Assembly: GCF_000719335.1 (NCBI RefSeq)
Contig: NZ_JOGB01000036.1
Location: forward strand, 1 to 64,000
Reading direction: 5' to 3'
Origin: Streptomyces sp. NRRL S-87
Lineage (GTDB): Bacteria; Actinomycetota; Actinomycetes; Streptomycetales; Streptomycetaceae
Length of the DNA: 64,000 nucleotides
The position numbers were made by a program, and so were the translations under genes. Below are positions 16,824 to 25,682 of this stretch, piece after piece (within the stretch, counting starts at the first letter, position 1; the number at the start of each line of letters is the position of its first letter). The notes under the pieces are model-generated. The model worked only from the letters and a program-made list of their open reading frames with translations, was not told where the DNA came from and ran no database searches.

Positions 16824-19265
16824 TCAGGACACCACGGGAACGGCGTCCGTGACCTCGCTCAGCCGGACCGTGCACAGCCCGCGGGCCTCGCTCTTCACCT
16901 CCGTCACCTTGAGCTGGGTACCCGGCGTGAGGATGTACTCCTCCTCGCCGGTGAAGGCGGAGAAGCTCTTGATCCCGACCGCCCGGGCCGGCGTCACCTC
17001 GAAGAGGGTCCGCTTGCCGCGGCTGCCCAGGAACGCCTTGGCCACCTTCAGTTCGGAGGTGCACGAGGAGACGCCCCACCAGGTCACCGTCCGGCCCACC
17101 GGGTACTGCGCCCGGAGGTCCAGCGAGACCCCGCGCCACAGCGGCTGCGTGTAGGACGGCAGCTCCGAGACCGCCGAGAACAGCAGCCGCAGGTACGGCA
17201 GGTAGGGCGTGACCCTGGTGCGGTCGGGCGAGCGCAGAACGCTGTTGATCTCGCGGTAGAAGGCCGACTCACAGGTGTAGAGGTGGAGTGCGGCGATCGC
17301 GTCGGCGGACAGGCCGCCGCCGGCCGTCCGGTCCGCGCGCTGCTTGCCGAAGTCGCGGGAGCGCAGGATGTGCCCCGTGAGCCCGGACAGCGCCGCCGAG
17401 ACCGGGGCGACGGCGTCCTGGAAGTCCATCAGCGGGGTGTCGAAGACACCGGTGATGGCGGGCAGGACCAGACCCTCGTCCTTGACGCTGGTGAGGCGCT
17501 CCAGGTACAGCTGGTGCAGGTTCATGGTCGACTCGATGAAGGCGCCCATGCGCGCCGCGACGCCCCCGTCCGCACCGGCCGCGCCGGCCGCCGTCTCGTT
17601 CCACCCCTTGCTCGGCAGCCAGTCGATGCGGTCGGCACCCAGCGAGGTCAGGGCGTCGTTGACCTGGGCGAAGTGGTCGCCCTCGCAGAAGATGTCGCCC
17701 TGTGCCGCCGGGTTCGCGTGGTCGAGGTGCCGCACCTCGACGTCGGGGTACTTCTGCTGGAGCCGCAGGACGACCCGCTTCAGGCTGCGGGCGTGTGCCC
17801 CCCACCACGCGAACACGACCCCGCGGTCCTCCTCGGCCGCCTCCTGCTTGGCCTTGAGGATCTCCTCGACGATCCGCTCGGCGACCGGCCGCCAGAACGC
17901 CGTGTGCTGGTCGGCCCCCATCGCCCCGTCGCCGCTCGCGGTCAGCGAGGCGTTCAGCAGGAGCACGCCCTGCGTCAGCATCGCCTGGAACCACTCCGGC
18001 GGCTGGACCGTGTCCCGCTCCTTGAGCAGCGCCCGCACGTCGGCGATGGGGGTCTTCTTGGCGATGCCGTACTTCCACATCGCCGCCGCCTTGATGAGGC
18101 ACCGGATGCTGACGACCCGGCCGAACTGGCTGTCCTTCCAGTCGTTGAAGGTGTTGTCGAACATGGCGATGCCGGTGGCGCTCTCCGGCCGCGGGTACGG
18201 GTTCTGGCCGAAGACCACGACCTTCCACTTGTGCGGCGGGTTCGGCTTGAGCGCCTGGAACGTCAGCTCGCGGACCGGGACCACCTCGTGGCTGCGCCCC
18301 TTCCCGATGAACCGCTCGGCGTCCGGCTGCGCCTCGATGACCGGCTTCAGCAGCGGGAGCCAGGCCTCCCCGCCGCCGTCGAAGAGCTCGGTCAGGGCGA
18401 GGGGGTCGTTCGCGTCGGGCTGGGGCTGCGCCGGCGCGCCGGGAGCCGGGACGCCGGTCGTGGATCCGGTCATGTCGGAGGCGCTTTCGCTCGTCGTGGC
18501 AGAGGGAGAGGAGGGGGCGGCGGAGGGAGAAGAGGGGGCGGCGGAGGGAGCGGGAGCCGCGGCTCCGGTGGCCGGCACAGGGGCGACGGGCGTGACGGGC
18601 GTGACGGCGGCCGGCGGCACGATGCGCACCCGCCGGTCGACGGGCGCGTCCTCGATCCCGCGGAGCTGGGAGATGATCGTGGCGCGCAGCTCGTCGTCGT
18701 CCTCGAACCAGTGGTCGTGGAAGAGCGTGTAACCGGTCCACATGAGGTTGGCGCACACCCGGGCCGGCACCTGGCCGGTCTGCGCCCCCAGCCCGACCAG
18801 CGCCACGGACCGGATGCTGCCGGGCTCCTTCCGGTTCTGCCGGTGGACGGCCTGGAAGGCGGCGGCGCAGGCCAGCGCCACGTTCAGGGTGGCGCTCACG
18901 TTCTGCGAGGACCGCACCATGGTCGGCGTCGAGATCAGGTACCGGGGGACGGTCGCGCCGGACGGGACGCAGACCGCGCTGCCCACCGGCACGGGTCCGG
19001 CGAACCGGTCGCGGATCGCCCGCTGGACGCGCACCTGGATGCCGGAGCCCAGGTACCGCTTGATGACGGCGTCGACGCCGCCGTCCATCCGGCCCCGGGA
19101 GTTCGTGGGGGTGACCCAGGCGTCGACGTCCTCGTCGAGGATCGAGCCCTTGCGGATCTCGATTCCGGGGGTGTCGGCGAACGCGGCGCGCCACGCCTCC
19201 ACCACGCGCTCGTTGACGTCCGTCAGCACCACCCTGAGCGCGGGCAGCACACTGCTCTCGGTCAT
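16824..19265 (-). CDS. Macro domain - uracil-DNA-glycosylase-like - ADP-ribosyltransferase fusion
   Basis: 813 residues. Residues 1-205 form a macro domain: an Asn55-containing loop with GG at 62-63, and a second ADP-ribose loop GLGAQTGQVP near 158-167. A Pro/Ala/Ser linker (215-285) follows. Residues 300-550 follow the family-1 UNG order: GQNPY (353-357), GVLLLN (433-438), WWGAHA (487-492), His516 in DHANP, and a terminal D-R-I-D-W. The usual Asp of GQDPY is Asn here (Asn355). After a helical stretch, residues 650-795 are an R-S-ExE ADP-ribosyltransferase: Arg711 (LWRG), Ser733/734 (VSSCTS) and E774-E-E776 in GEEEYIL, as in arginine-specific mono-ARTs. One chain could thus add ADP-ribose, bind or remove it, and bind DNA. 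The start ATG 19265 has AGGAG six bases upstream. No signal peptide, so cytoplasmic. Confidence 0.85.
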   Translation of the reverse strand: MTESSVLPALRVVLTDVNERVVEAWRAAFADTPGIEIRKGSILDEDVDAWVTPTNSRGRMDGGVDAVIKRYLGSGIQVRVQRAIRDRFAGPVPVGSAVCVPSGATVPRYLISTPTMVRSSQNVSATLNVALACAAAFQAVHRQNRKEPGSIRSVALVGLGAQTGQVPARVCANLMWTGYTLFHDHWFEDDDELRATIISQLRGIEDAPVDRRVRIVPPAAVTPVTPVAPVPATGAAAPAPSAAPSSPSAAPSSPSATTSESASDMTGSTTGVPAPGAPAQPQPDANDPLALTELFDGGGEAWLPLLKPVIEAQPDAERFIGKGRSHEVVPVRELTFQALKPNPPHKWKVVVFGQNPYPRPESATGIAMFDNTFNDWKDSQFGRVVSIRCLIKAAAMWKYGIAKKTPIADVRALLKERDTVQPPEWFQAMLTQGVLLLNASLTASGDGAMGADQHTAFWRPVAERIVEEILKAKQEAAEEDRGVVFAWWGAHARSLKRVVLRLQQKYPDVEVRHLDHANPAAQGDIFCEGDHFAQVNDALTSLGADRIDWLPSKGWNETAAGAAGADGGVAARMGAFIESTMNLHQLYLERLTSVKDEGLVLPAITGVFDTPLMDFQDAVAPVSAALSGLTGHILRSRDFGKQRADRTAGGGLSADAIAALHLYTCESAFYREINSVLRSPDRTRVTPYLPYLRLLFSAVSELPSYTQPLWRGVSLDLRAQYPVGRTVTWWGVSSCTSELKVAKAFLGSRGKRTLFEVTPARAVGIKSFSAFTGEEEYILTPGTQLKVTEVKSEARGLCTVRLSEVTDAVPVVS

Positions 19266-19608
19266 CGTCCACTCCTGTCGTGCAACAGCGGTTCCAAGAC
19301 CTCGAACGTATCTCCCACCACTGACAACGCGGCCCTGCCGGGGGGCCGGTGACCTGCCGTCATGTTCCGGTGCGCCCGCGCCGACCGCCCGCCGCCCACG
19401 CCCCTCGCACCAGCGGTGGAGCCGGGCGGGTGCGACCACTGTCCGTAACCGCCGGGCGGCGCGGCGCGTACGGCGCACGCCGGATACGTCCGACCTGGGG
19501 GCGGCAGGGAAGGGGCGCGCGCCGCCGTTCCTCCCCTGCCACGGTCCGCGGCGTACGATCGGAGGAGCGGCCGGACCGTGGGGGCCTGGCCCTCGGAAGG
19601 CGGCAACC
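19266..19608. other. Intergenic region between divergent genes
   Basis: 343 bp without a convincing gene. It must carry the promoter of the fusion gene at 16824-19265 and that of the short gene at 19609. Minus-strand TTGTCA near 19320 resembles a -35 box but has no good -10 partner. No repeats or palindromes stood out. Confidence 0.4.
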
Positions 19609-19710
19609 ATGCCCTGGGACGAGTCGCAGCGCGCCTGGGCGACGGTGGCACTGGTCCTTTTCGTCGTGATCGGCGACGCCGCCGTCATCGTCCTGATGCA
19701 CGTGCTCTGA
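19609..19710 (+). CDS. 33-residue single-pass membrane peptide
   Basis: ATG 19609 follows GGAAGG by eight bases and opens a 33-codon frame ending in TGA. A polar start (MPWDESQRAWA) leads to one hydrophobic helix of about 20 residues and a short tail, MHVL. It stands 48 bp upstream of the VOC gene and may be its leader or a small membrane protein. The good ribosome-binding site and clean topology favour translation, but the frame is short enough to be chance. Confidence 0.45.
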   Translation: MPWDESQRAWATVALVLFVVIGDAAVIVLMHVL

Positions 19711-19758
19711 ACCCATCCGGACCACCACCGGCCGCACGAGGACTACGGAGGGACCAGC

Positions 19759-20199
19759 GTGGCGATCCTGCGGATGGACAACGTCGGCATCGTCGTCGAG
19801 GACATGGACGCGGCCGTCGCGTTCTTCGTCGAACTCGGGATGGAGCTGGAGGGCCGGGCGGAGGTCGAGGGCCTGTTCGCCGACCGGTGCACCGGACTCG
19901 ACGGCGTCCGCTGCGACATCGCGATGGTCCGGACCCCGGACGGTCACAGCCGGATCGAGCTGGCGAAGTACCACAGCCCCGCGGCGATCAGTGACGGCCC
20001 GCGCAACCGGCCGCACAACGTCCTGGGCACCCACCGCGTCATGTTCGCGGTCGACGACATCGAGGACACCGTTGCCCGTCTGCGCCCCCACGGCGCCGAA
20101 CTCGTCGGCGAGATCGCCCGGTTCGAGGACAGCTACCTGCTCTGCTACCTCCGCGGACCGGAGGGCGTCATCGTCGGCCTCGCCGAGCAACTGGCCTGA
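19759..20199 (+). CDS. VOC-family (glyoxalase/dioxygenase-like) protein
   Basis: 146 residues with the paired beta-alpha-beta-beta-beta modules of the vicinal oxygen chelate fold: a first unit from MDNVGIVVEDM, a second from THRVMFAVDDIEDTV. Some metal-ligand positions remain (Glu in R-I-E-L, His in T-H-R-V-M-F, Glu in V-I-V-G-L-A-E), so metal-dependent chemistry is plausible; the substrate is unknown. GTG 19759 has GGAGGG upstream. Confidence 0.8.
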   Translation: MAILRMDNVGIVVEDMDAAVAFFVELGMELEGRAEVEGLFADRCTGLDGVRCDIAMVRTPDGHSRIELAKYHSPAAISDGPRNRPHNVLGTHRVMFAVDDIEDTVARLRPHGAELVGEIARFEDSYLLCYLRGPEGVIVGLAEQLA

Positions 20200-20285
20200 G
20201 CCGTCAGCCGTCCCAGCGGTGAGGAACGTGCGGCGCACGGTGCGCCGGTGAGGTCGGCGTCGGTGAAGGGCCGAGGCGGGCCGGC

Positions 20286-21626
20286 TCAGGGGACCGAGCG
20301 GATGCGGCGGACCAGGGCGGAGCCCACGACGGCCAGGGCTCCCGCGAGCGCGTACAGGGCCGTGTACCCGCCGACGTGGGTGACCATCGGGGCCGCGATC
20401 ACGGGGGCCAGTACCTGGGGCAGCGCATTGGCGATGTTGATGAGGCCCAGGTCCCTCCCTCGGTCCTCCGCGGTCGGCAGCACGGCCGTGAGCAGGGCGA
20501 AGTCCACGGCGGTGTACACGCCGAAACCGAGCCCGAGCACGAGCGAGGCGACGATCGCGCCGGTCCACGTCTGCCATACGGCGAGCAGCACGGTGGCCGC
20601 GGAGATGACCAGCCCCGACCGGATGACGTACGGCTTGCGTCGGCCGCTGCGGTCCGACCGGATGCCGCCGATCACCACCGTGGCGAGCAGGGTGATCGCG
20701 TTGAGCGCCGTGAGGATGAGTACGCCGTTGTCCGCGTCGTCCCCGTAGTGCACGGCATCGGTCAGGTAGTAGAGCAGGTACATCGTGCTGATGGAGTACG
20801 AGAGGTTCATCAGGAACCGCGTGAGCCAGGCCCACCCGAAGTCGGGATGGCGGCGCGGGTCGATCCAGAAGCCGCGGAGGAACGCCCCCCACCGGAAGTC
20901 CGGCCGTGCGTGGCGGGAGAGCGGGCTGTCGCGCCGCATCAGGACGTACGGAACGGCCGCCAGCACCGAGAAGACCGCGCAGACCACGTATCCGGCGGCC
21001 ACTCCGCCCGCGACCGCGGCCAGCGCCGTGCCGGCCAGGATGCCGGCGACCTGGGAGACGCCGAGCCAGCCGCCGACCAGGCCGCGCCGGCGCGGCGGCA
21101 CCTGGTCGGGGACCGCCGCGGTGAGGGCGGCGAACGCCGCGTTGAGGGCGAGCTGCACCAGGCACCAGCCCGCGATCACGGTCGCGACGCGGTGTGCGCC
21201 GGCGAGGACGAGCAGTCCGGCGGCCCCGCCCACCGTTCCGGCGACCACCCAGGGGATGCGCCGGCCCACGGCGGCCGTCGTACGGTCGGAGAGCGCGCCG
21301 AAGACGGGGTTGGCGACCATCGAGACGGCGGCTCCCACGCCGGTGACCAGGGCGAGGGTGGACGCCTTGTGGTCGGGGGTGAGCTGTTCGGCCTGGCGGG
21401 CCAGGAGCAGTTGCAGCGGTCCGAACCAGCCGATCCAGACACCGAGGTTGGCGAGGGAGAGCGCACCCACCCAGCGTCCGCCGACCGGGCCCCCGGCCCC
21501 CGCCGCTGCCCCCGTCCCCGTCACTGCCCCTGCCCCCGCCTTGGCCGCCGCCTCGGCCCCCGCCCCGGCCCCCGCCCCGGCCGTCGGGGCTGCCGGCCCC
21601 TCGGCCGCCGTGCCTCCGGCGGTCAC
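20286..21626 (-). CDS. MFS transporter, GPH/sugar-cation symporter type
   Basis: 446 residues with 12 predicted transmembrane helices after an N-terminal Ala/Gly-rich tail of about 50 residues. The loop after helix 2, G-A-L-S-D-R-T with downstream GRRIPW, matches glycoside-pentoside-hexuronide and SLC45-like sugar symporters. The start codon GTG 21626 overlaps the stop of the GH1 gene (GTGA), so the two are translationally coupled. Uptake of the beta-glucoside hydrolysed by its partner is the natural inference. The Ala/Gly tail comes from a GC-rich repeat and is probably disordered. Confidence 0.85.
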   Translation of the reverse strand: MTAGGTAAEGPAAPTAGAGAGAGAEAAAKAGAGAVTGTGAAAGAGGPVGGRWVGALSLANLGVWIGWFGPLQLLLARQAEQLTPDHKASTLALVTGVGAAVSMVANPVFGALSDRTTAAVGRRIPWVVAGTVGGAAGLLVLAGAHRVATVIAGWCLVQLALNAAFAALTAAVPDQVPPRRRGLVGGWLGVSQVAGILAGTALAAVAGGVAAGYVVCAVFSVLAAVPYVLMRRDSPLSRHARPDFRWGAFLRGFWIDPRRHPDFGWAWLTRFLMNLSYSISTMYLLYYLTDAVHYGDDADNGVLILTALNAITLLATVVIGGIRSDRSGRRKPYVIRSGLVISAATVLLAVWQTWTGAIVASLVLGLGFGVYTAVDFALLTAVLPTAEDRGRDLGLINIANALPQVLAPVIAAPMVTHVGGYTALYALAGALAVVGSALVRRIRSVP

Positions 21627-23017
21627 CTGCCGCTCTTGATCAGGTCGCGGTACCAGGCGTACGACTCCTTGGGCGTCCGCTCCAGCGTCTCGAAGTCGAC
21701 GTGGACGAGCCCGAACCGCTGCCGGTACCCCTCCGCCCACTCGAAGTTGTCGAGGATCGACCAGATGAAGTAGCCGCGGACGTCGGCGCCCTCCGCCATC
21801 GCCTCATGCAGCGCCCGCACGTGCCCGTCGTGGTAGGCGATCCGGCGTGCGTCGTCGACGCGGCCCGTCCCGGGGTCCGGACCGTCACCGTACGAGCAGC
21901 CGTTCTCGGTGATGTAGACGGGCGGCAGCCGGTCGCCGTAGCGCTCGCGCAGGGTGGCGAGCAGTTCGCGCAGGCCGTCCGGGACCACCGGCCAGCCGAA
22001 GTCGGTGAGTTCGCGTCCCTCGATCTGCCGGATCTCGAAGGGGAGGTCCGCCGGTATCTCGATGCCGCCGAAGGAGGACGGGGCCGGGGCGGCGGAGGCG
22101 GGGGAGGCGATCGGCCGGGGGGCTCCGACGAGCATCGGGTTGTAGTAGTTGATCCCGTACCAGTCCAGCGGTGCCGAGATGGTCCTGAGGTCCTCCGCCA
22201 CCGGCCCGGGGAGCAGCGAGGCCAGGCCCTCGTCCGGGTACGCGCCGGTCAGGACGGGGTCCGCGAAGAGGTGGTTGGTGAGCGTGTCGTACAACCCCGC
22301 GGCCTCCCGGTCGGCCTCGCCGTCGCCGGCGGCCCAGACGGGACTGTGGGAGACGGCGATCCCGATCCGGCGGGCGCCGGCCGCGCGCAGGGCCTGGACG
22401 CCCAGGCCGTGGGCCAGGAGCTGGTGGTGGGCCGCGGGCAGGGCGTCGAAGACGAGGCGCCTGCCGGGGGCGTGTTCGCCGAGACCGTATCCGAGGAGGG
22501 TGACCTCGGCGGGTTCGTTGATGGTGATCCACATGGGGACGCGGTCGGCGAGGCGCTCCGCCACGACCGAGGCGTACGCCGCGAACCGCTCGGCGGTGTC
22601 GCGGTCGAGCCACCCGCCGCGCTCCTCCAGGGCGAGCGGGGTGTCCCAGTGGAAGAGCGTGGGCACCGGGGCGATGCCCGAGGCGCACAGTTCGTCGACG
22701 AGGCGGTCGTAGAAGTCCAGCCCCTCGCGGTTGACGCGGCCGATGCCGTCCGGCAGGACGCGGGACCAGGAGACCGAGAACCGGTAGGCACCGACGCCCA
22801 GTTCGGCCATCAGTGCCACGTCCTCGCGGTAGCGCCGGTAGTGGTCGGTCGCCACGTCCGCGTGCGAGCCGTCCTTGACGCGTCCGGGTTCCCGGGTGAA
22901 CGCGTCCCAGGAGGAGGCGCCCCGTCCGTCGGCGGTGGGGGAACCCTCGATCTGGAAGGCGGAGGCGGAGACTCCCCAGAGGAAGCCGGCCGGGAACTCG
23001 GGCACGGGCGCGGTCAT
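21623..23017 (-). CDS. GH1 beta-glucosidase
   Basis: 464 residues, full length for family GH1. It has the N-terminal FLWGVSASAFQIEG signature, acid/base Glu in ITINEP and nucleophile Glu in YITENG, plus the aglycone-site WSILDNFEW. It hydrolyses beta-linked glucosides in the cytoplasm (no signal peptide). ATG 23017 gives the usual short lead-in to FPAGFLWG; a GTG at 23044 would add nine basic residues. It is coupled to the downstream sugar transporter. No LacI-type regulator gene is adjacent. Confidence 0.95.
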   Translation of the reverse strand: MTAPVPEFPAGFLWGVSASAFQIEGSPTADGRGASSWDAFTREPGRVKDGSHADVATDHYRRYREDVALMAELGVGAYRFSVSWSRVLPDGIGRVNREGLDFYDRLVDELCASGIAPVPTLFHWDTPLALEERGGWLDRDTAERFAAYASVVAERLADRVPMWITINEPAEVTLLGYGLGEHAPGRRLVFDALPAAHHQLLAHGLGVQALRAAGARRIGIAVSHSPVWAAGDGEADREAAGLYDTLTNHLFADPVLTGAYPDEGLASLLPGPVAEDLRTISAPLDWYGINYYNPMLVGAPRPIASPASAAPAPSSFGGIEIPADLPFEIRQIEGRELTDFGWPVVPDGLRELLATLRERYGDRLPPVYITENGCSYGDGPDPGTGRVDDARRIAYHDGHVRALHEAMAEGADVRGYFIWSILDNFEWAEGYRQRFGLVHVDFETLERTPKESYAWYRDLIKSGR

Positions 23018-23217
23018 GCGAACTCGCTTCGGTCGGCGGGACACGGATCCCCGAACGGGGCCGCGCGGAACTGACGGAGGGGTTGCTCACGGCACTGTCG
23101 GGTCCCCGGGCAGGTCCTGTCAATGGAAAGTGAACAATCCTCAACTATTGCCTGCGGGCCGCCCCGTGGCGTCCCGGGGCGGGGGGTTCCGCGGCCGCGC
23201 CGCGGAAGCGGCCGTCC

Positions 23218-23262
23218 GTGGGACGCCCGGCCGTGGGACGCCCGGCCGTGGGACGCCCGGCC
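23218..23262. repeat. Three tandem copies of a 15-bp unit
   Basis: GTGGGACGCCCGGCC occurs three times head to tail with no mismatch in the 296-bp gap between the divergent GH1 and alpha/beta-hydrolase genes. A TTGACA on the minus strand (23117-23122) may belong to the GH1 promoter, though no good -10 follows. Confidence 0.75.
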
Positions 23263-23313
23263 GGTGGCCGGGGCTCGGTCGCGGAATCCCTGCGGCGGGG
23301 CCACGGTGGACGT

Positions 23314-24120
23314 ATGGACGGAAGGCCGGGGGCGCGGCGGGAGGGTGCGGGGCACCGGGCGCTGCTGCTGCCGGGCGGCCTGTGCACCGACGAGTTCTAC
23401 GGCGATGTGATCGCCCGGGCCGCGGCGGCCGCGGCCGGGCTGGACCTGGTGGCGGTGACCCTGCCGGGCTTCGGCCGGACCGCACCGCCGGCGGACCTGT
23501 CGATGGAGAACTACGCGCGGCTGATGGGCGACGTGTCGGCCGCCGAGGGCTGTGACGTGGTGGTGGGGCACAGCCTGGGCGCGAACGTCGCGATCGAGAT
23601 GGCCGCGCTCGGCGTCTTCACCGGCCCCCTGGTCCTGCTGTCACCGACGTTCTCCAAGGCGGACGAGGCCGCCTTCCTCGGCGTCCTCGACCGGGTGGGC
23701 CGGGTGCCGGCCCTGGGTCCCCTGGCATGGACGGTCATGCTGAGGGCGATGCCCCGCACGATGAGGAAGGAGATGCTGAGGGGGAACGTCCCGGCGGACC
23801 GCGCGCGCGTGCTCGCCGACGACCTCGGCACCAACGACCCCGCCTTCTGCCGCCGCGTCGTACGCCACTACTACGACTACCTGGACCGGCACCCCGCACT
23901 GGCGCCCCGTCTGCGCGACTCCGGAGTCCGGGCCTGGGTCGTCCGGGGCGACCGGGACGAGATCGGCCTGACGGACGAGGAGCGCCGCCTCCTGGAGGCG
24001 GCGCCCCGGATCACGCTGGTGACGGTCCCGGACGCGGGCCACATGGTCCTGGTGGAGCAGCCGGCACAGGTCGTCGAGGTGATCATCGAAGCGGCGCGCG
24101 CCGTGCCGTCCGCGGCGTGA
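23314..24120 (+). CDS. Alpha/beta hydrolase
   Basis: 268 residues. Catalytic nucleophile in VVGHSLGAN (Ser87), Asp in RGDRDEIG and His in DAGHMVLVEQP make a complete triad. The N-terminus starts with the usual strand and oxyanion segment L-L-L-P-G-G-L. There is no signal peptide. ATG 23314 is chosen because the in-frame sequence upstream is the 15-bp DNA repeat translated. The substrate cannot be read from sequence. Confidence 0.85.
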   Translation: MDGRPGARREGAGHRALLLPGGLCTDEFYGDVIARAAAAAAGLDLVAVTLPGFGRTAPPADLSMENYARLMGDVSAAEGCDVVVGHSLGANVAIEMAALGVFTGPLVLLSPTFSKADEAAFLGVLDRVGRVPALGPLAWTVMLRAMPRTMRKEMLRGNVPADRARVLADDLGTNDPAFCRRVVRHYYDYLDRHPALAPRLRDSGVRAWVVRGDRDEIGLTDEERRLLEAAPRITLVTVPDAGHMVLVEQPAQVVEVIIEAARAVPSAA

Positions 24121-24254
24121 CCGGGGCCGGAGGCCGTGCCACTGCTCGGGCGCCCACGCGTGGAACCGCTCCCCCTCGGTGAACCCCGGCTTCGCCGCGA
24201 GGCGCGTCGAGCGGGCGTCGGCGGTCGGGGTGGCGAGCACGACCGCAGCCGGGT

Positions 24255-25478
24255 TCAACCGCAGGACAGCAGGCCCTCCTGCGCCTTGGCCGACAGGATC
24301 CGGTGGACGCTCTGGTCCACGTGCCGGGCGAACGCCTCGTCCTGGGCCGTGCGCGTCCGTACGGCGTTGGCCATGGTGGGGACCAGGCTCGGGTTGACGG
24401 TCAGGACCAGGTCCCCGCCGGCCTTCAGGAAGTCCACGGCGCGGTTGCCCGGGGGCACGGCCTTGACCGCCACGGCGTTCCCGAGGTCGTCTGAGATCAC
24501 CACGCCCTTGAAGCCCAGCGTCGTACGGAGCATGCCCTGGATCACCGGGGTGGAGAACACCGCCTGGTGGTGCGGGTCGATCTTGCTGTACGTGGCCAGG
24601 GACACCATGACGAAGGGGGCGCCCGCCTTGATCCCCGAGCGGAAGGGCTCGATGCTCGCGCTCCCCGTGCCCGTCTCCGTGTCGGTCACGCCCGCCGTGG
24701 TGTCGGTGTTGCCCGTGACCCTGCCGAGTCCCGGAAAGTGCTTGAGCGTGGCCAGTACGCCGGCCTGGGCGGAGCCCTTCAGGAACGCGTCGCTGTGGAC
24801 GGTCACCGTCGCGGGCGTGAAGCCGAACTGCCGGCCGTACCGGCCGATCGGCGCGTTGGCCGTGCCCAGGCTGGCCGGTACGACGTCGGCGACGGGCGCG
24901 AGGTTGAGGTCCACGCCGGCCGACTTCAGCTCTCCGGCCCACTGCTGGGCGCGGGAGCGGAGGACGTCGGGCGACCAGGTCCCCTGGACGAGCGCGCGCG
25001 GAATCTTCGAGAACCCCGGGCCGGACAGGACCTGCACCTGGCCGCCCTCCTGGTCGGTGGCCACCAGCAGGCGCACCGGGCGCCCGGCCACCGTGTCCGC
25101 CCCGGCCTGGAGGCCGTCGACCAGGTTCCTGGTCGCTGCCGTGCCCGCCGTGCTCCGCCCGGCCAGGAAGACCGACCCGACGTGGTTCTCCTGCAGCACC
25201 CGGATCTGGCTCCGGTCGGGCTGCGCGGCGGCGATGCCGCCCATGAAGAGCTGACCGATCCGTTGCGGCTCCGTCATGGCGTCGAAGACGGTGTCGGCAC
25301 AGGTCGCGGCCGTCGTCGTACTGGCCGCCGTACCGACCGCCGCGCCGGGCGGCGGAGACTCGACCACGGCCCTGGAGGGGCCGGCGCAGCCGAGGCACGC
25401 GGCGACGAGCGAAGCCGTCACGAGCGGGATGCGCCAGGTCGCCCTCACGCGGGGGGAAGCCGCCTGCTGCGCTGTCAT
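24255..25478 (-). CDS. GH3-family lipoprotein, beta-N-acetylhexosaminidase-like
   Basis: 407 residues. The first 30 form a lipoprotein signal with cysteine in LVAAC. The rest is a one-domain GH3 fold like NagZ: KHFPG near residue 250 and nucleophile Asp in VVISDDLG. In canonical NagZ, KHFPGHG is followed by a flexible loop with a catalytic Asp-x-His. Here the motif is KHFPGLGRVTGN and I see no loop histidine, so activity may be altered. It probably acts outside the membrane on cell-wall or chitin-type sugars. ATG 25478 has AAGGGG upstream. Confidence 0.82.
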   Translation of the reverse strand: MTAQQAASPRVRATWRIPLVTASLVAACLGCAGPSRAVVESPPPGAAVGTAASTTTAATCADTVFDAMTEPQRIGQLFMGGIAAAQPDRSQIRVLQENHVGSVFLAGRSTAGTAATRNLVDGLQAGADTVAGRPVRLLVATDQEGGQVQVLSGPGFSKIPRALVQGTWSPDVLRSRAQQWAGELKSAGVDLNLAPVADVVPASLGTANAPIGRYGRQFGFTPATVTVHSDAFLKGSAQAGVLATLKHFPGLGRVTGNTDTTAGVTDTETGTGSASIEPFRSGIKAGAPFVMVSLATYSKIDPHHQAVFSTPVIQGMLRTTLGFKGVVISDDLGNAVAVKAVPPGNRAVDFLKAGGDLVLTVNPSLVPTMANAVRTRTAQDEAFARHVDQSVHRILSAKAQEGLLSCG

Positions 25479-25682
25479 ACGAGCCCCTTCCGGGACGCTG
25501 ACCGCGGACCCGGGCCGTTTCCCCGGTCGAGATCACGTGGCCGGCCCACCCAACGTACCTCCATCCGAGGGTGCCCGCCTCGGCGGCGCCGGGACGGTGC
25601 GGCAGGGGGCGGTCCGCCTGGGTGCGGTGTGCCCGGGGGCGCCGGGCGCCCGGTCACCCGGTGTCCACGTCGGGGAACCCGG

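Noticed and set aside
23218..23313. N-terminal extension of the alpha/beta hydrolase
   Set aside because: The extra residues are the translated 15-bp DNA repeat; ATG 23314 gives a normal N-terminus.
24136..25254. Long plus-strand frame opposite the GH3 gene
   Set aside because: Antisense shadow; Arg/Ser/Thr-rich and without motifs, while the minus strand has a lipobox and GH3 motifs.
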